Assembly (NCBI RefSeq): GCF_000316575.1
Contig: NC_019682.1
Span: 5,392,001-5,456,000 of the forward strand
Length of the DNA: 64,000 nucleotides
Source: Calothrix sp. PCC 7507
GTDB taxonomy: Bacteria > Cyanobacteriota > Cyanobacteriia > Cyanobacteriales > Nostocaceae
Direction of reading: 5' to 3'
Shown here: positions 8,132 to 17,653 of the stretch, piece by piece
Position numbering within the stretch: position 1 is the stretch's first letter
Layout: each line of letters begins with the position of its first letter
Program-made: the position numbers and the translations under genes
The notes under the pieces: model-generated
What the model saw: the letters and a program-made list of their open reading frames with translations, nothing else
Databases searched by the model: none
Told to the model about the DNA's origin: nothing

Positions 8132-9217
8132 ATGACTGACCTACCACCCAACGCTCAAAATCCTGATAACGCTGTTTCTGATGTTGCACAAGAGTTACTA
8201 CGCAAGTTGAGGCAAAAACAGGGTAACTGGGTGGAATGGGGAGTAGCGATCGCCCAATTGCTGAAATCTGGTTACAATCCTCAAGAGATTTTTGAAGCTA
8301 CTGGATTTGAGCCGTTACAACAAAATCAGGTGGTTGTTGGCTCTCAAGTTTACAATTCTTTGGAAAAATCTGGAGCATCAGCATCTGCGCGATCGCATTA
8401 CGCCCTACGCGGCAGTGATATTTTATATGAACTGCGCCTGCTCACTCAAGAAGAACGCGCTGCGGCTGCTGACTTGACATTCCACCACAAACTTGATGCA
8501 GACGAGGCGCGGGAGGTAGCCAAGGCTATTAAAGATTTCTCTCGATTCCGCGACTTACCAGCAGGTTTTTCTGCTCATCCAGGAGATGCTGTCGCTTATC
8601 AAGCTTGGAAACTAGCTCGCCAAAACACAGATTTACAAGAGCGATCGCGCTTGATTGCTAAAGGTTTACGCTTTGCCCACACGCAACCTGCTAGGCAACA
8701 AATAGAACAATTACTCACAGATTTCACCACTATTCCCAAACGCCCGGCTCCACTTCTACCCTTTTATCGTCTGGATTCTGAAGAAGAGTTACCCCGGATT
8801 ATCCCTGTAGTTGGAGAGATACCATTAACACCCCAAGACCTAAAAGCAGTACCTATAGTTATCGAAATTGAACCATTTCGCTTGGTGAAATTTACTGGTG
8901 AGCAAGCCTGGATACCCTTACCAGGTTGGCAAACGCTATTGAGCGCAGAAGACCCAGTGGCAATTTTATCGTCTAGCGATCGCCTCCCCAACATCACACA
9001 AACCCGAATAGGACAAGTAGTGATAGTTGTAGATCGCGCCCAAAGAGAATGGGATGCTTCTAGCTATTTTGTCGTTGAGCAATCCGGTGAATTAGATTTT
9101 CAGTGGTTTGAAACTGAGCCGGAAATTCCTCTCCTAGGAAAAATCGTTGTCATTGTCCGTCCTAAGAGAATCCTCGATGAAGAGGTAACAAAGGATTCCT
9201 GGCAAATTGACGAATAG
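8132..9217 (+). CDS. raf1: RuBisCO accumulation factor 1 (assembly chaperone)
   Basis: This 361-residue protein matches cyanobacterial Raf1 throughout. The N-terminal helical domain contains [16 protein letters not shown] and [14 protein letters not shown]; the middle has [15 protein letters not shown] and [16 protein letters not shown]; the C-terminal beta domain starts near residue 200 with [16 protein letters not shown]. Raf1 dimers clamp RbcL dimers and promote assembly of the L8 core before RbcS joins, in the cytoplasm. There is no Shine-Dalgarno sequence: the heptamer tract and TAATTCTGTTT precede the ATG. No Rubisco genes are nearby. Confidence 0.93.
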   Translation: MTDLPPNAQNPDNAVSDVAQELLRKLRQKQGNWVEWGVAIAQLLKSGYNPQEIFEATGFEPLQQNQVVVGSQVYNSLEKSGASASARSHYALRGSDILYELRLLTQEERAAAADLTFHHKLDADEAREVAKAIKDFSRFRDLPAGFSAHPGDAVAYQAWKLARQNTDLQERSRLIAKGLRFAHTQPARQQIEQLLTDFTTIPKRPAPLLPFYRLDSEEELPRIIPVVGEIPLTPQDLKAVPIVIEIEPFRLVKFTGEQAWIPLPGWQTLLSAEDPVAILSSSDRLPNITQTRIGQVVIVVDRAQREWDASSYFVVEQSGELDFQWFETEPEIPLLGKIVVIVRPKRILDEEVTKDSWQIDE

Positions 9218-9243
9218 GGCATTGGGTATGGAGCGTGGGCATG

Positions 9244-9345
9244 GGTGTCAACTTAAGCTAAAAATAGCTTGACGCTAGGCCTCCTCACCCGCCTGGGAAT
9301 GAATTCCAAGGCTAATAGCGAAAGTCTACTAACCCAAGCTGCTAG
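9244..9345. repeat. Dispersed repeat with two hairpins
   Basis: AAGCTA-AAAA-TAGCTT at 9255-9270 and GCCTGGGAAT-GA-ATTCCAAGGC at 9291-9312 form hairpins, followed by TAATAGCGAAAGTCTAC. From memory this combination recurs in Nostoc genomes. It could be an end of a miniature or IS200/IS605-like element, but no transposase is nearby apart from the unrelated IS982 remnant. Confidence 0.5.
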
Positions 9346-9418
9346 TTATGCTTGCAGGTGTTCAAAAGGCGTTGCATAAATAATAAAATCCCCTCCAGAG
9401 GAAAAATTGGGAGGGGTA

Positions 9419-9919
9419 ATGCTAAACGAAATAATTACAATTTATGCTATCACTGATGACCTGTTGAAGGCGATTAGGCATAAAGACGATATTCGTCGTG
9501 CGATGAGTGATGCAGAAATTATTACAACGGTGTTAGTTGCGGCAATATTCTTTCATGGTAATCATAGCAATGCTTGTAGCTATATATAGGACTCATATTT
9601 GATTTCTGAAATACACGTAGGGGAGCCACCCTCGTGCGCGGGTTTCCCGCGTTGAGAGGAGTGGCGTTGGGCAATGCCCACCACATCCGGGTTTTGGTGG
9701 GCATTGCCCACCCTACACTTAAGATTAAAGTGTACGGAATTTTTTCAATAATCAAACCGGATTCCTATAAAAGACCACAACTTAATACCAGGTATGTTAG
9801 AAAAATCACGATTTAATCGGCGATTACATAATGTCGGAATGTTAATGAACGATTTATTTCATCAAATAGGTATGATTCTCAAAGAAAGCAGTAATAGAAA
9901 CTTTCTTCACTTGATCTAA
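9419..9919 (+). pseudogene. IS982 family transposase remnant
   Basis: MLNEIITIYAITDDLLKAI and MSDAEIITTVLVAAIFFHGN are the conserved N-terminus of IS982 transposases. The frame is cut at SYI by the 181-base miniature element. After it, KDHNLIPGMLEKSRFNRRLH and NDLFHQIGMILKE continue in the same frame if the element and one TA are removed. The protein then ends at a TAA (9917-9919) after about 100 residues, before the DDE catalytic region, so the copy was already truncated or decayed. Confidence 0.88.
9587..9767. mobile_element. MITE (TAGGA family), copy 1, nested in IS982 remnant
   Basis: The ends are TAGGACTCATATTTGATTT and the complement of AATCAAACCGGATTCCTA, with TA on both outer sides (9585-9586 and 9768-9769). 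The interior has GTAGGGGAGCCACC, GCGCGGGTTTCCCGCG and paired GGGCAATGCCC/GGGCATTGCCC palindromes. It has no ORF. It is almost identical to the copy at 55525-55675 except for about 30 extra bases between two TGCCCACC direct repeats. Confidence 0.85.
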
Positions 9920-9956
9920 AGTTAGTCTTCCCTGAACGGTATTATTGATAACATGA

Positions 9957-12455
9957 TTAACTTTTAGTAACGGCAGCACAGGTTAATGCCTGCTGCATCT
10001 GAGCAGGAGATTTATCGGCAAATATCTCGATTTTTCCTTGGGCATTACGTCGCCAACCAGTAGCTTGGACAAGAATCTCTTGAGATTTGGGTATTTCTGC
10101 TTGTACTTTCTGTGTATTGCGATATGCAGAGATGTCACGGGCATCAGACCAAGTGCGTAGGCGTAGCCCGTCGTAGACATCGCTCCCCACTTCCTGCGTT
10201 GGATTTTGCGGAACACCACCGCGTCCTGTGGCGACAAAACTACTACTTTGATTCGCAGAACAGCCTGTGGCAATTTGTTGGGATGAGTCTGTCAGATTGG
10301 TAGGCAATTCTATCAAGCCAGAATTAGGGTCAATACCGATATTATTGATTAGCACCGTACCATTAACACCAAATAGCGAACTAGCAGTAATATCGTTTTC
10401 AGCAGTCAGTTGTGGACGATATTGTAAGCCGATAATTCCTTGTGTGGTGATTTGAATATTACCACCACGTCCTTGGACTGCGTTGGCAATAATGTCGCTG
10501 TTTTCTAATCCCACAATGATGGGTGAATTGATGTTAACATTACCGCCATTACCATTACCGTCTGCGGTAGCAGTGATTTGGCTATTGTCGCGCAGCTGCA
10601 ATAACTTGCCAACTCGTAAGCTGATGTTACCTCCATCACCAGATGTAGTCCTTGCCTGGATTAAAGCTTGATTCTTTAATTGAATACTATCTGCGGTGAG
10701 GTTGATACTACCACCATTGCCACTACCATCGTTGGTAACGCTCACAGCCCCACCATCCTGAAGCGTCAGGTTTGGTGTCGTGATGCTCACAGTACCTGCA
10801 TTGCCTGTAGGCGTATCATAAAATACATTAAATTGCTTCTGTAATGTTGGGTTTAGGCTCAGGACGGACGAGGTGATGGCGCTATTGGGGATGCCGCTAT
10901 TAGTTATTACGTTTTTACTGCCAATAATTTGGATGGATTCTGTGGCATTTATCCTGATATCTCCGCCATGACCGGCAGAAAACGAACTTGTGGTAATTGC
11001 TCCCCCATCTCGCAGATACAACCTGGCTGTATCCAATGTTATGGTTTTAGCGTTTCCTGTACTGAAAGCAGTTGAGGCAATCCTAGTACCCATAGGTGCT
11101 AAGTTGCTTCCCCTGACGGTAGTTTCCATGTTGCGAATGACAACTTGACCACTGTCACCGCTACCACGGGATAGTGAAGACAGCCCCGCACCATTGGATA
11201 CTAGTAAACTATCGCCATTCACAAATACATTACCTGCACTTCCAGAACCGAAGGTACTAGTGTTAATCACGCTACCAGTTGAACTGATGGGCGAAAAGCC
11301 AGATATCTCCAGCACTGAGGCATCAACCTGAAGATTGCCACTGGTAGCTGTTCCAAAAGTAATGTTGTTTAATGCTGCTCCCTGCTGAACGCTGAATCGG
11401 GGAGTAATGACGCTGATGTTCCCACTTGTTCCAATGCCTAAGGTCTCACTGCGAATGCCGCTGAGTGTACCAGTCACATCGATTCCTGCTGATGCTTGCA
11501 GATGTATGTTGCCACCAGGAAGATTACCGAGATTTTGTGCTAATACTAGGGAGCTATCAGTAAATTGAATGTGTTTACCCTGCACCTGCACGGAACCTGC
11601 ATTTACCCCACTGACATCTAGTAGAGATTTCTTTTCAAATTGAATGTCACCAAAGCTTTGCCCGTTGCTATACCCCAGTGTATAACCCTGAGTGGTTGGC
11701 ACGAGGCTAACTAACCCTGCCTCACCCAAACTACCCAATTCAATCCGTCCTTGTTCTGCAGTTAAAGTTGCCCCATGCAAATTTAGAGTACCACCCACCA
11801 ACGCCAAGGTTTTTCCAGGCTGTACCCGCAGTTGTGTGGGACTAGGAGTGCGATTGATAGGAGTCCGACTATTGATAAGTGTTAGAGTATGTCCTGTACC
11901 TTGAAGTGCGATCGCCCCAGGATTGCTACCTAGTTGTAAACCAATGGGAACATTAATACTCAACAATGGGGGAGCTTGGGAACTAATCGCCCTAAACTCA
12001 GCGCCATCAGCAAATTTGATACTTTCGGCGGTTGTAGCAATAAATGAACCCCCAATATTTAAGCTGGCATTTTGTCCAAAGATGATGCCCTTGGGATTAA
12101 GCAAAAATAGATTAGCACTACCGTTGGCTTGAATTAAACCATCAATATGGGAAACATTTCCACCAGTCACACGGCTAAAAATATTTGTAATATTTGGCGT
12201 GTTGGTTAAATCAAAAGTCGCTGAACCACCGGTAGGCACAGAGAAATTACTGAAACTATGAAATAAATTATTACCTTTTTCAATCCCGTTAAGAATATTA
12301 AAATTATTACCGCTTTGGTTGACAATGGTGTTAGTTGTACCATCGGATGTCACCTGGGCGTTGGCGTAGCCACTCCAAGGGAGTATCGCCATTAGCATCA
12401 TCCCTGGAGATAATAACCCGCTTGTTAAAAGAAATACAAAGGGTACGACTCTCAT
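9957..12455 (-). CDS. Two-partner-secretion exoprotein TpsA, paralogue 1
   Basis: This 832-residue protein has a signal peptide (cleavage near YANAQV) and then the filamentous-haemagglutinin N-terminal TPS domain: VTSDGTTNTIVNQSGNNF, GNNLFHSFSNFSVP, SRVTGGNVSHIDGLIQ, NPKGIIFGQNA. The rest is a long right-handed beta-helix rich in GNI, GGSI and DGG turns. A conserved C-terminal module has ATGCSANQ and SDVYDGLRLRTWSD. There is no RGD and no toxin domain. The ATG at 12453-12455 has AAGGAAG upstream. It is the last gene of the tps transcription unit. Its middle belongs to the LLDVSGVNAG class shared with paralogue 4. Confidence 0.9.
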   Translation of the reverse strand: MRVVPFVFLLTSGLLSPGMMLMAILPWSGYANAQVTSDGTTNTIVNQSGNNFNILNGIEKGNNLFHSFSNFSVPTGGSATFDLTNTPNITNIFSRVTGGNVSHIDGLIQANGSANLFLLNPKGIIFGQNASLNIGGSFIATTAESIKFADGAEFRAISSQAPPLLSINVPIGLQLGSNPGAIALQGTGHTLTLINSRTPINRTPSPTQLRVQPGKTLALVGGTLNLHGATLTAEQGRIELGSLGEAGLVSLVPTTQGYTLGYSNGQSFGDIQFEKKSLLDVSGVNAGSVQVQGKHIQFTDSSLVLAQNLGNLPGGNIHLQASAGIDVTGTLSGIRSETLGIGTSGNISVITPRFSVQQGAALNNITFGTATSGNLQVDASVLEISGFSPISSTGSVINTSTFGSGSAGNVFVNGDSLLVSNGAGLSSLSRGSGDSGQVVIRNMETTVRGSNLAPMGTRIASTAFSTGNAKTITLDTARLYLRDGGAITTSSFSAGHGGDIRINATESIQIIGSKNVITNSGIPNSAITSSVLSLNPTLQKQFNVFYDTPTGNAGTVSITTPNLTLQDGGAVSVTNDGSGNGGSINLTADSIQLKNQALIQARTTSGDGGNISLRVGKLLQLRDNSQITATADGNGNGGNVNINSPIIVGLENSDIIANAVQGRGGNIQITTQGIIGLQYRPQLTAENDITASSLFGVNGTVLINNIGIDPNSGLIELPTNLTDSSQQIATGCSANQSSSFVATGRGGVPQNPTQEVGSDVYDGLRLRTWSDARDISAYRNTQKVQAEIPKSQEILVQATGWRRNAQGKIEIFADKSPAQMQQALTCAAVTKS

Positions 12456-12521
12456 CACCAAAAACTTCCTTTAACTGATGTCAAGTTAGAGTTCCCATTT
12501 AGGGCATGGTTAATAACATGA

Positions 12522-15002
12522 TTAACTTTTAGGAACCCCAGCACAGGTTAATGGTTGTTGCGCCTGAGTAGGAGATTTATCTGCAATTAATTCGATTTTG
12601 CCTTGGGCATTACGATGCCAAGAAGTAGCTTGGATAAGAGCTTCTGAAGATTGAGGGATTTTTGTTGTAACTGTGGTAGTTTTCTGGAATGCAGAGATAT
12701 CGCGGATATCAGACCAAGTGCGTAGGCGTAGCCCGTCGTAGACATCGCTCCCAATTTGCTGCGTTGGATTTTGCGGTATTCCACCCCGTCCCGTTGCCAC
12801 AAAGCTACTAGCATTCGTATTAGAACAACCTGTAGCTATTTGTTGTGATGAGTCTGTAACATTCGTTGGTAGTTCTACTAAACCAGAATTGGGGTCAACG
12901 CCAAAATTATGAATATCTACAATACCATTAACACCAAATTCCGAACTCGCAGTGATGTCGTTTTCTGTTGTGAGGCGATCGCGGTATTTGAGTCCCAAGA
13001 TGCTTTGGGTGGTTATGTTAATGTTACCGCCACGACCTTGGAATGCGTTGGCAACAATATCGCTGTTTTCTAAGCCCAGAATGATGGGGGAATCGATGGT
13101 GATGTTGCCACCATCGCCTGTACCTCTAGCGGTAGCGATAATCTTGCTACCGTGGCGTAAAACGATAGCATGGGATTGCAGATTAATTCCGCCCCCTCTT
13201 CCAGAGTTCGTTGTCGCGGAAATTTCTCCAGAGCGTGAGAGGGCAATGGTATCTGCGTTGATGTAAAGGGTTCCGGCATTACCAACCCCTTGATGATTAA
13301 CTCGTACCTGTCCTCCATCAGTAATCTGCAAACGGGGAGTATTAACGATCAGGTCACCGGAATTGCCCGTGGGCAGAGGCGGTAGTCCGTATGCTTGCTG
13401 AAAGGCTAAAGGTAGCACCGTCGCACTGGCACCAATCTGGCTCGGTTTACCGGAAGCGGTACTCACGCCACTGACGTTAATTTGCTCTGAAACATTGATT
13501 TGCAGGGTTCCGGCATTGCCCTGTCCGAGGGTAGTAGCTCCGACACCTGCGGCATTTTGCACACTCAGTCTAAGCGTATTCACTGTGACATTCCCTGCAT
13601 TCCCTCGGTTGAAGCTGATAGTTCCCAGGAAGCTTGCACTGAAGGTGATGGGAGTTTCTCCAGTCAATTCAATGGACTCAGAGGCATTGACAATCACATT
13701 TCCCGTTGCTCCAGTGCCGAAACTGGGGCTTGAGAGCGAACCACCTTGTTCCATTTTCAATTGGCGCGTCGTAACTTGAACATCACCTGCCCTTCCCGTA
13801 CCTGCTGTTTCTGAAGCGATCGAGCTGCGGGTTGTCGTAGGTTTCAGGGCTGAAAACCCAGAGATTTGAATTGAATCTGCTGCTACTGAGAGATTTCCCG
13901 CCATTCCAGATCCAAAGGTGTGGGTATTAATTTTTCCTCCATTTTCGATCAGTATTCGTGGTGCAGCGATCGCCAGATTGCCACCAACACCTGTGATAGT
14001 ATCCGTAAGCAATAGGTTTTGGGTAAATCCATAAATGCCAACCCCTCGCATGGATAAGGACTCGCTGGCATTGACTGTAATATCCCCGGAACCTTGATTT
14101 CCCTGGTTGGTTAACAACACCACAGAACCATCATTCACACTAATATTTCTGCCTTGGAGGTGAATCGAACCCCCAGTAGCACCACTGGCGTTGGCAAGGG
14201 CTTGACGCGAAAACCGGATATCGCCGGACTGAGATTGAGTGCCGTAGTCAAAATTCCAGCCAGGAACTGCTGTGCTGAGATTAACCGTTCCGGTGGCGCT
14301 ACCGAGTTCTAGGTGACCTGAAGGGGCACTCAAAATGCCACCATCTAAAGCAATGTCTCCTCCTACGAGTGCTAGGGTTTGGCCTGGAGCAACCTGCAAG
14401 CCGCTGGGGGTTGTTCCCATCACCAGCGGGGCATTCCCCTCAATCAAGCGGTGTCCTGTATTCTGGACAGTAATCATTCCAGGCGTTTGTCCCATTTGCA
14501 GGCCGATGGGCACACTCATCGTCAACAACGGCGAACCTGACGGATTTACTGCACTAAATTCCGTCCCATCACTGAATTTAATACTACTCGCTGTCGTCCC
14601 CACAAAGGAACCACCAATATCCAACCGAGCATTTGCCCCAAACACAATTCCCACAGGATTCATTAAAAACAAACTCACCGGGCTACTACTATTAAGCGTG
14701 CTAATTAACCCATCAATATTGGAAACATTTCCACCTGTAACCCGGCTAAATATGGTTGTAATATTTGGTGTGTTAGTTAAATCAAAGGTGGCTGAACCGC
14801 CACTAGGCACAGATAAATTACTGAAGCTATGAAATAAATTATTACCTCTGGCAGTACCGTTAAGAATATTAAAATTATTACCGCTTTGGTTAACAATGGT
14901 GTTGGTAGTACCATCAGACGTTACTTGAGCGATCGCGGGTAGGAGCATTCCACCTATCAAGATTCCATGAAGCAAACCCACGTAAACATAAATTGCTTTC
15001 AT
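12522..15002 (-). CDS. Two-partner-secretion exoprotein TpsA, paralogue 2
   Basis: This 826-residue protein has a short signal peptide ending at LLPAIAQV and a TPS domain with NPVGIVFGANA, followed by a beta-helix and the conserved C-terminus (ATGCSNTN, SDVYDGLRLRTWSDIRD). The middle (SVPIGLQMGQTPG, LALVGGDIALDGG, GWNFDYG) matches paralogue 3 and differs from paralogues 1 and 4. The ATG at 15000-15002 was chosen; a GTG directly precedes it. It is separated from the neighbouring copies by about 60 bases on each side, consistent with tandem duplication. It should be secreted through the TpsB pore encoded at 21246-23015. Confidence 0.9.
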   Translation of the reverse strand: MKAIYVYVGLLHGILIGGMLLPAIAQVTSDGTTNTIVNQSGNNFNILNGTARGNNLFHSFSNLSVPSGGSATFDLTNTPNITTIFSRVTGGNVSNIDGLISTLNSSSPVSLFLMNPVGIVFGANARLDIGGSFVGTTASSIKFSDGTEFSAVNPSGSPLLTMSVPIGLQMGQTPGMITVQNTGHRLIEGNAPLVMGTTPSGLQVAPGQTLALVGGDIALDGGILSAPSGHLELGSATGTVNLSTAVPGWNFDYGTQSQSGDIRFSRQALANASGATGGSIHLQGRNISVNDGSVVLLTNQGNQGSGDITVNASESLSMRGVGIYGFTQNLLLTDTITGVGGNLAIAAPRILIENGGKINTHTFGSGMAGNLSVAADSIQISGFSALKPTTTRSSIASETAGTGRAGDVQVTTRQLKMEQGGSLSSPSFGTGATGNVIVNASESIELTGETPITFSASFLGTISFNRGNAGNVTVNTLRLSVQNAAGVGATTLGQGNAGTLQINVSEQINVSGVSTASGKPSQIGASATVLPLAFQQAYGLPPLPTGNSGDLIVNTPRLQITDGGQVRVNHQGVGNAGTLYINADTIALSRSGEISATTNSGRGGGINLQSHAIVLRHGSKIIATARGTGDGGNITIDSPIILGLENSDIVANAFQGRGGNINITTQSILGLKYRDRLTTENDITASSEFGVNGIVDIHNFGVDPNSGLVELPTNVTDSSQQIATGCSNTNASSFVATGRGGIPQNPTQQIGSDVYDGLRLRTWSDIRDISAFQKTTTVTTKIPQSSEALIQATSWHRNAQGKIELIADKSPTQAQQPLTCAGVPKS

Positions 15003-15065
15003 CACCCAGGTTCCATTTATACCTTATTATTTAGGGTTCCCAAAATAACACGGCGCTGAATACCA

Positions 15066-17588
15066 TTAATTCCTCTTAACAGATGCACAGGTTAATGCTT
15101 GTTGCACATATGTAGGAGATGGAGCTGCAATTAATTCAACTTTGCCCTGTGCATTGCGATGCCAGGAAGTAGCTTGGACAAGAACTTCCGGGTTTGGGAG
15201 TATTTGTACCCTCAGTTCGCCAGTTTGGCGATATGCAGAGAGATCGCGGATATCTGACCAGGTGCGTAGGCGTAGCCCGTCGTAGACATCGCTCCTCACT
15301 TCCTGGGTGGGATTTTGCGGTATTCCACCCCGTCCTGTGGCGACAAAGCGACTGCCTTGATTTGCAGAACAGCCACTGGCTATTTGCTGCGATGGATCGG
15401 TGACATTTACTGGTAATTCCACTAAGCCAGAATTGGGATCGATACCAATGGTATTGACTTCGACTGTACCGTTAATTCCAAATTGAGAACTAGCGGTGAT
15501 GTCATTTTCGGCAGTCAGCTGAGGACGATATTCTAAACCGAAAATACCCTGAGTTGTAATGTTAATATTACCACCCTGACCTTTGACGGCATTAGCAACA
15601 ATGTCACTGTTTTCTAAGCCCAGAATAATGGGTGAATTGATGAAAATGTTGCCACCGTTACCCGTGCCACCTGCGGTTGCAGTCACGTTGCTACCATGAC
15701 GCATAACTAAGGTATTAGCTTGCAGATTAATACTGCCACCCTCACCGGATTTAGTAGCCGCCGTGATGCTACCAGCGCGATCGAGGAAAATGGTATCCCC
15801 ATGCAGGCGGAGGTCTCCAGCCTTACCCACTCCCTGATGGTCAACTCCAATAATAGCGCCATCTGTGATTTGCAAACGGGAGGTGTTGACGATCAGGTTG
15901 CCCGATTTGCCAGTCGGCAAAGCCGGTAAGTTAAATAACTTCTGAAAAGCTGGCGAAAGTATTTCAGCTCTGGCACCAATGCGGCTAGATGTTCCAGAGA
16001 TTGCGCCCTTGCCACTCACCGTAATCTCATTGGGTACATTAATATACAAAGAACCTGCATTACCCACCCCTAATGTCGTGGTCGAGACAGAACCTCCATC
16101 CTGCACGCTCAGATTGGGAGTATTGATGGTCAATTGACCTGCGTTTCCACGGTTTAACGTTGTCGCCAGCAATGAACTTGGAACAAACGGGCTTTCTCCA
16201 ATCACCTCGATCAGTTCAGAAGCATTAATCGTGCTATTGCCGGCAGTGCCAACTCCGATACTGGCAGTCAGTAATGTAGCACCATCTTGAACCCTCAATC
16301 GTCCCGTTTTGACTTGGATATCACCTCCACTTCCAGAACCACTGGTTATTGAGGCGATTGAACTGTTAAGTCCTGGATCAACCGATGAATATCCTCGAAA
16401 TTGAATCGAATCAGCAACCTCTACAGAGACATTTCCCCCTACTCCGGCACCAAAGGCTTGAGTAATAATTCTGGCTCCATCTTCTAACAATAACCGTGAT
16501 GCAGAAACCACCAGATCGCCTCCAGCGCCATTGCCTATGGTATTGGTTTGCAAAAAGCTGTTGAAAAATCCATAGCTGCCGACTCCCCGTAGATCCAATG
16601 ACTCACTGGCATTAACGACGATATCGCCGGAATTTTGATTTCCCTGATGGACTAACAGAGCCACGGAACCCTCATTGAAGCTAATGTTCTGCCCTTGAAT
16701 GTGAATCGAACCAGCAGGTGCCCCACTGCTATCGGCAAGGGCTTGATGCGAAAACCGGATATCCTCGAACTGCTGGACATTGTTATAGTCAAAGCTCCAC
16801 GCTCTTAAGATGGTGTTGAGATTAACGGTGCCAGTTCTGACACTGCCGAGTTCAATGTGTCCGGAAGGGGCTGTTAATACACCGCCATCTAAGCCGATCT
16901 CTCCCCCGATCAATGCCAGGGTATTGTTAGAGGAAATACCTAATCCAAGGGGATTTTTGCTCCGGTTTGGGGCAGAAAATCGACTAGGACCCAATCGGTG
17001 CCCAGTATTACGAACTGTAATTTTTCCGGGTGCTTGACCCATCTGCAAGCCGATGGGGACACTCATGGTCAACAACGGTGTAGCACTGGGATTATTGGTA
17101 CTAAATTCCGTCCCATCGGCAAACTTAATACTATTCGCCGTTGTTCCCACAAACGACCCGCCAATATTCAACGCGGCATTTTCCCCAAACACAATCCCCG
17201 CAGGATTCATCAAGAACAAACTCACTGGATTACTACCATTAAGCGTGCTAATTAACCCATCAATATTGGAAACATTTCCACCTGTAACCCGACTAAATAT
17301 AGTTGTAATATTTGGTGTGTTAGTTAAATCAAAAGTTGCTGAACTGCCATTAGGCACAGAGAAATTACTGAAGCTGTGAAATAAATTCTTACCTTTCTCA
17401 ATTCCATTAAGAATTGTGAAATTATTACCATTTGAGTTGACGATGGTGTTGGTTGTCCCATCGGATGTCACCTGAGCCTTGGCGCAGGGACTCCAAAGGA
17501 GGATCGCCGATGACATTATCCCTAGAGTTAATAACCGAGTTGTGAATATAAAGATGCTTGGCAGCTTGTCGTTAGACATCGCTCTCAT
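15066..17588 (-). CDS. Two-partner-secretion exoprotein TpsA, paralogue 3
   Basis: This 840-residue protein has a signal peptide (cleavage near CAKAQV), then a TPS domain with VTSDGTTNTIVNSNGNNF and NPAGIVFGENA. The beta-helix middle is of the paralogue-2 class (SVPIGLQMGQAPG, GEIGLDGGVLTAPSGHIELG). The end (YRPQLTAENDITASSQFG, GIDPNSGLVELPVN) is instead closest to paralogue 1. The C-terminal SDVYDGLRLRTWSD block is present. The mixture points to recombination between copies. Role in adhesion or cell contact is inferred from the family. Confidence 0.9.
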   Translation of the reverse strand: MRAMSNDKLPSIFIFTTRLLTLGIMSSAILLWSPCAKAQVTSDGTTNTIVNSNGNNFTILNGIEKGKNLFHSFSNFSVPNGSSATFDLTNTPNITTIFSRVTGGNVSNIDGLISTLNGSNPVSLFLMNPAGIVFGENAALNIGGSFVGTTANSIKFADGTEFSTNNPSATPLLTMSVPIGLQMGQAPGKITVRNTGHRLGPSRFSAPNRSKNPLGLGISSNNTLALIGGEIGLDGGVLTAPSGHIELGSVRTGTVNLNTILRAWSFDYNNVQQFEDIRFSHQALADSSGAPAGSIHIQGQNISFNEGSVALLVHQGNQNSGDIVVNASESLDLRGVGSYGFFNSFLQTNTIGNGAGGDLVVSASRLLLEDGARIITQAFGAGVGGNVSVEVADSIQFRGYSSVDPGLNSSIASITSGSGSGGDIQVKTGRLRVQDGATLLTASIGVGTAGNSTINASELIEVIGESPFVPSSLLATTLNRGNAGQLTINTPNLSVQDGGSVSTTTLGVGNAGSLYINVPNEITVSGKGAISGTSSRIGARAEILSPAFQKLFNLPALPTGKSGNLIVNTSRLQITDGAIIGVDHQGVGKAGDLRLHGDTIFLDRAGSITAATKSGEGGSINLQANTLVMRHGSNVTATAGGTGNGGNIFINSPIILGLENSDIVANAVKGQGGNINITTQGIFGLEYRPQLTAENDITASSQFGINGTVEVNTIGIDPNSGLVELPVNVTDPSQQIASGCSANQGSRFVATGRGGIPQNPTQEVRSDVYDGLRLRTWSDIRDLSAYRQTGELRVQILPNPEVLVQATSWHRNAQGKVELIAAPSPTYVQQALTCASVKRN

Positions 17589-17653
17589 CACCACAAACTT
17601 CCTTAAGCTGATTTCAAGTTAGAGTTCCCTAAATGGCGTTGTTGATAACATCA

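Noticed and set aside
9244-9345. Right end of a TnpB/IS605 element with an omega RNA
   Set aside because: The hairpins are suggestive, but there is no tnpB or tnpA remnant beside them and the adjacent transposase is IS982. It was kept as a dispersed repeat.
14335-14832. 165-codon plus-strand ORF and similar antisense ORFs across 10.1-19.8 kb
   Set aside because: They are antisense shadows of the tpsA beta-helix repeats, with Pro/Leu-rich translations and no initiation signals.
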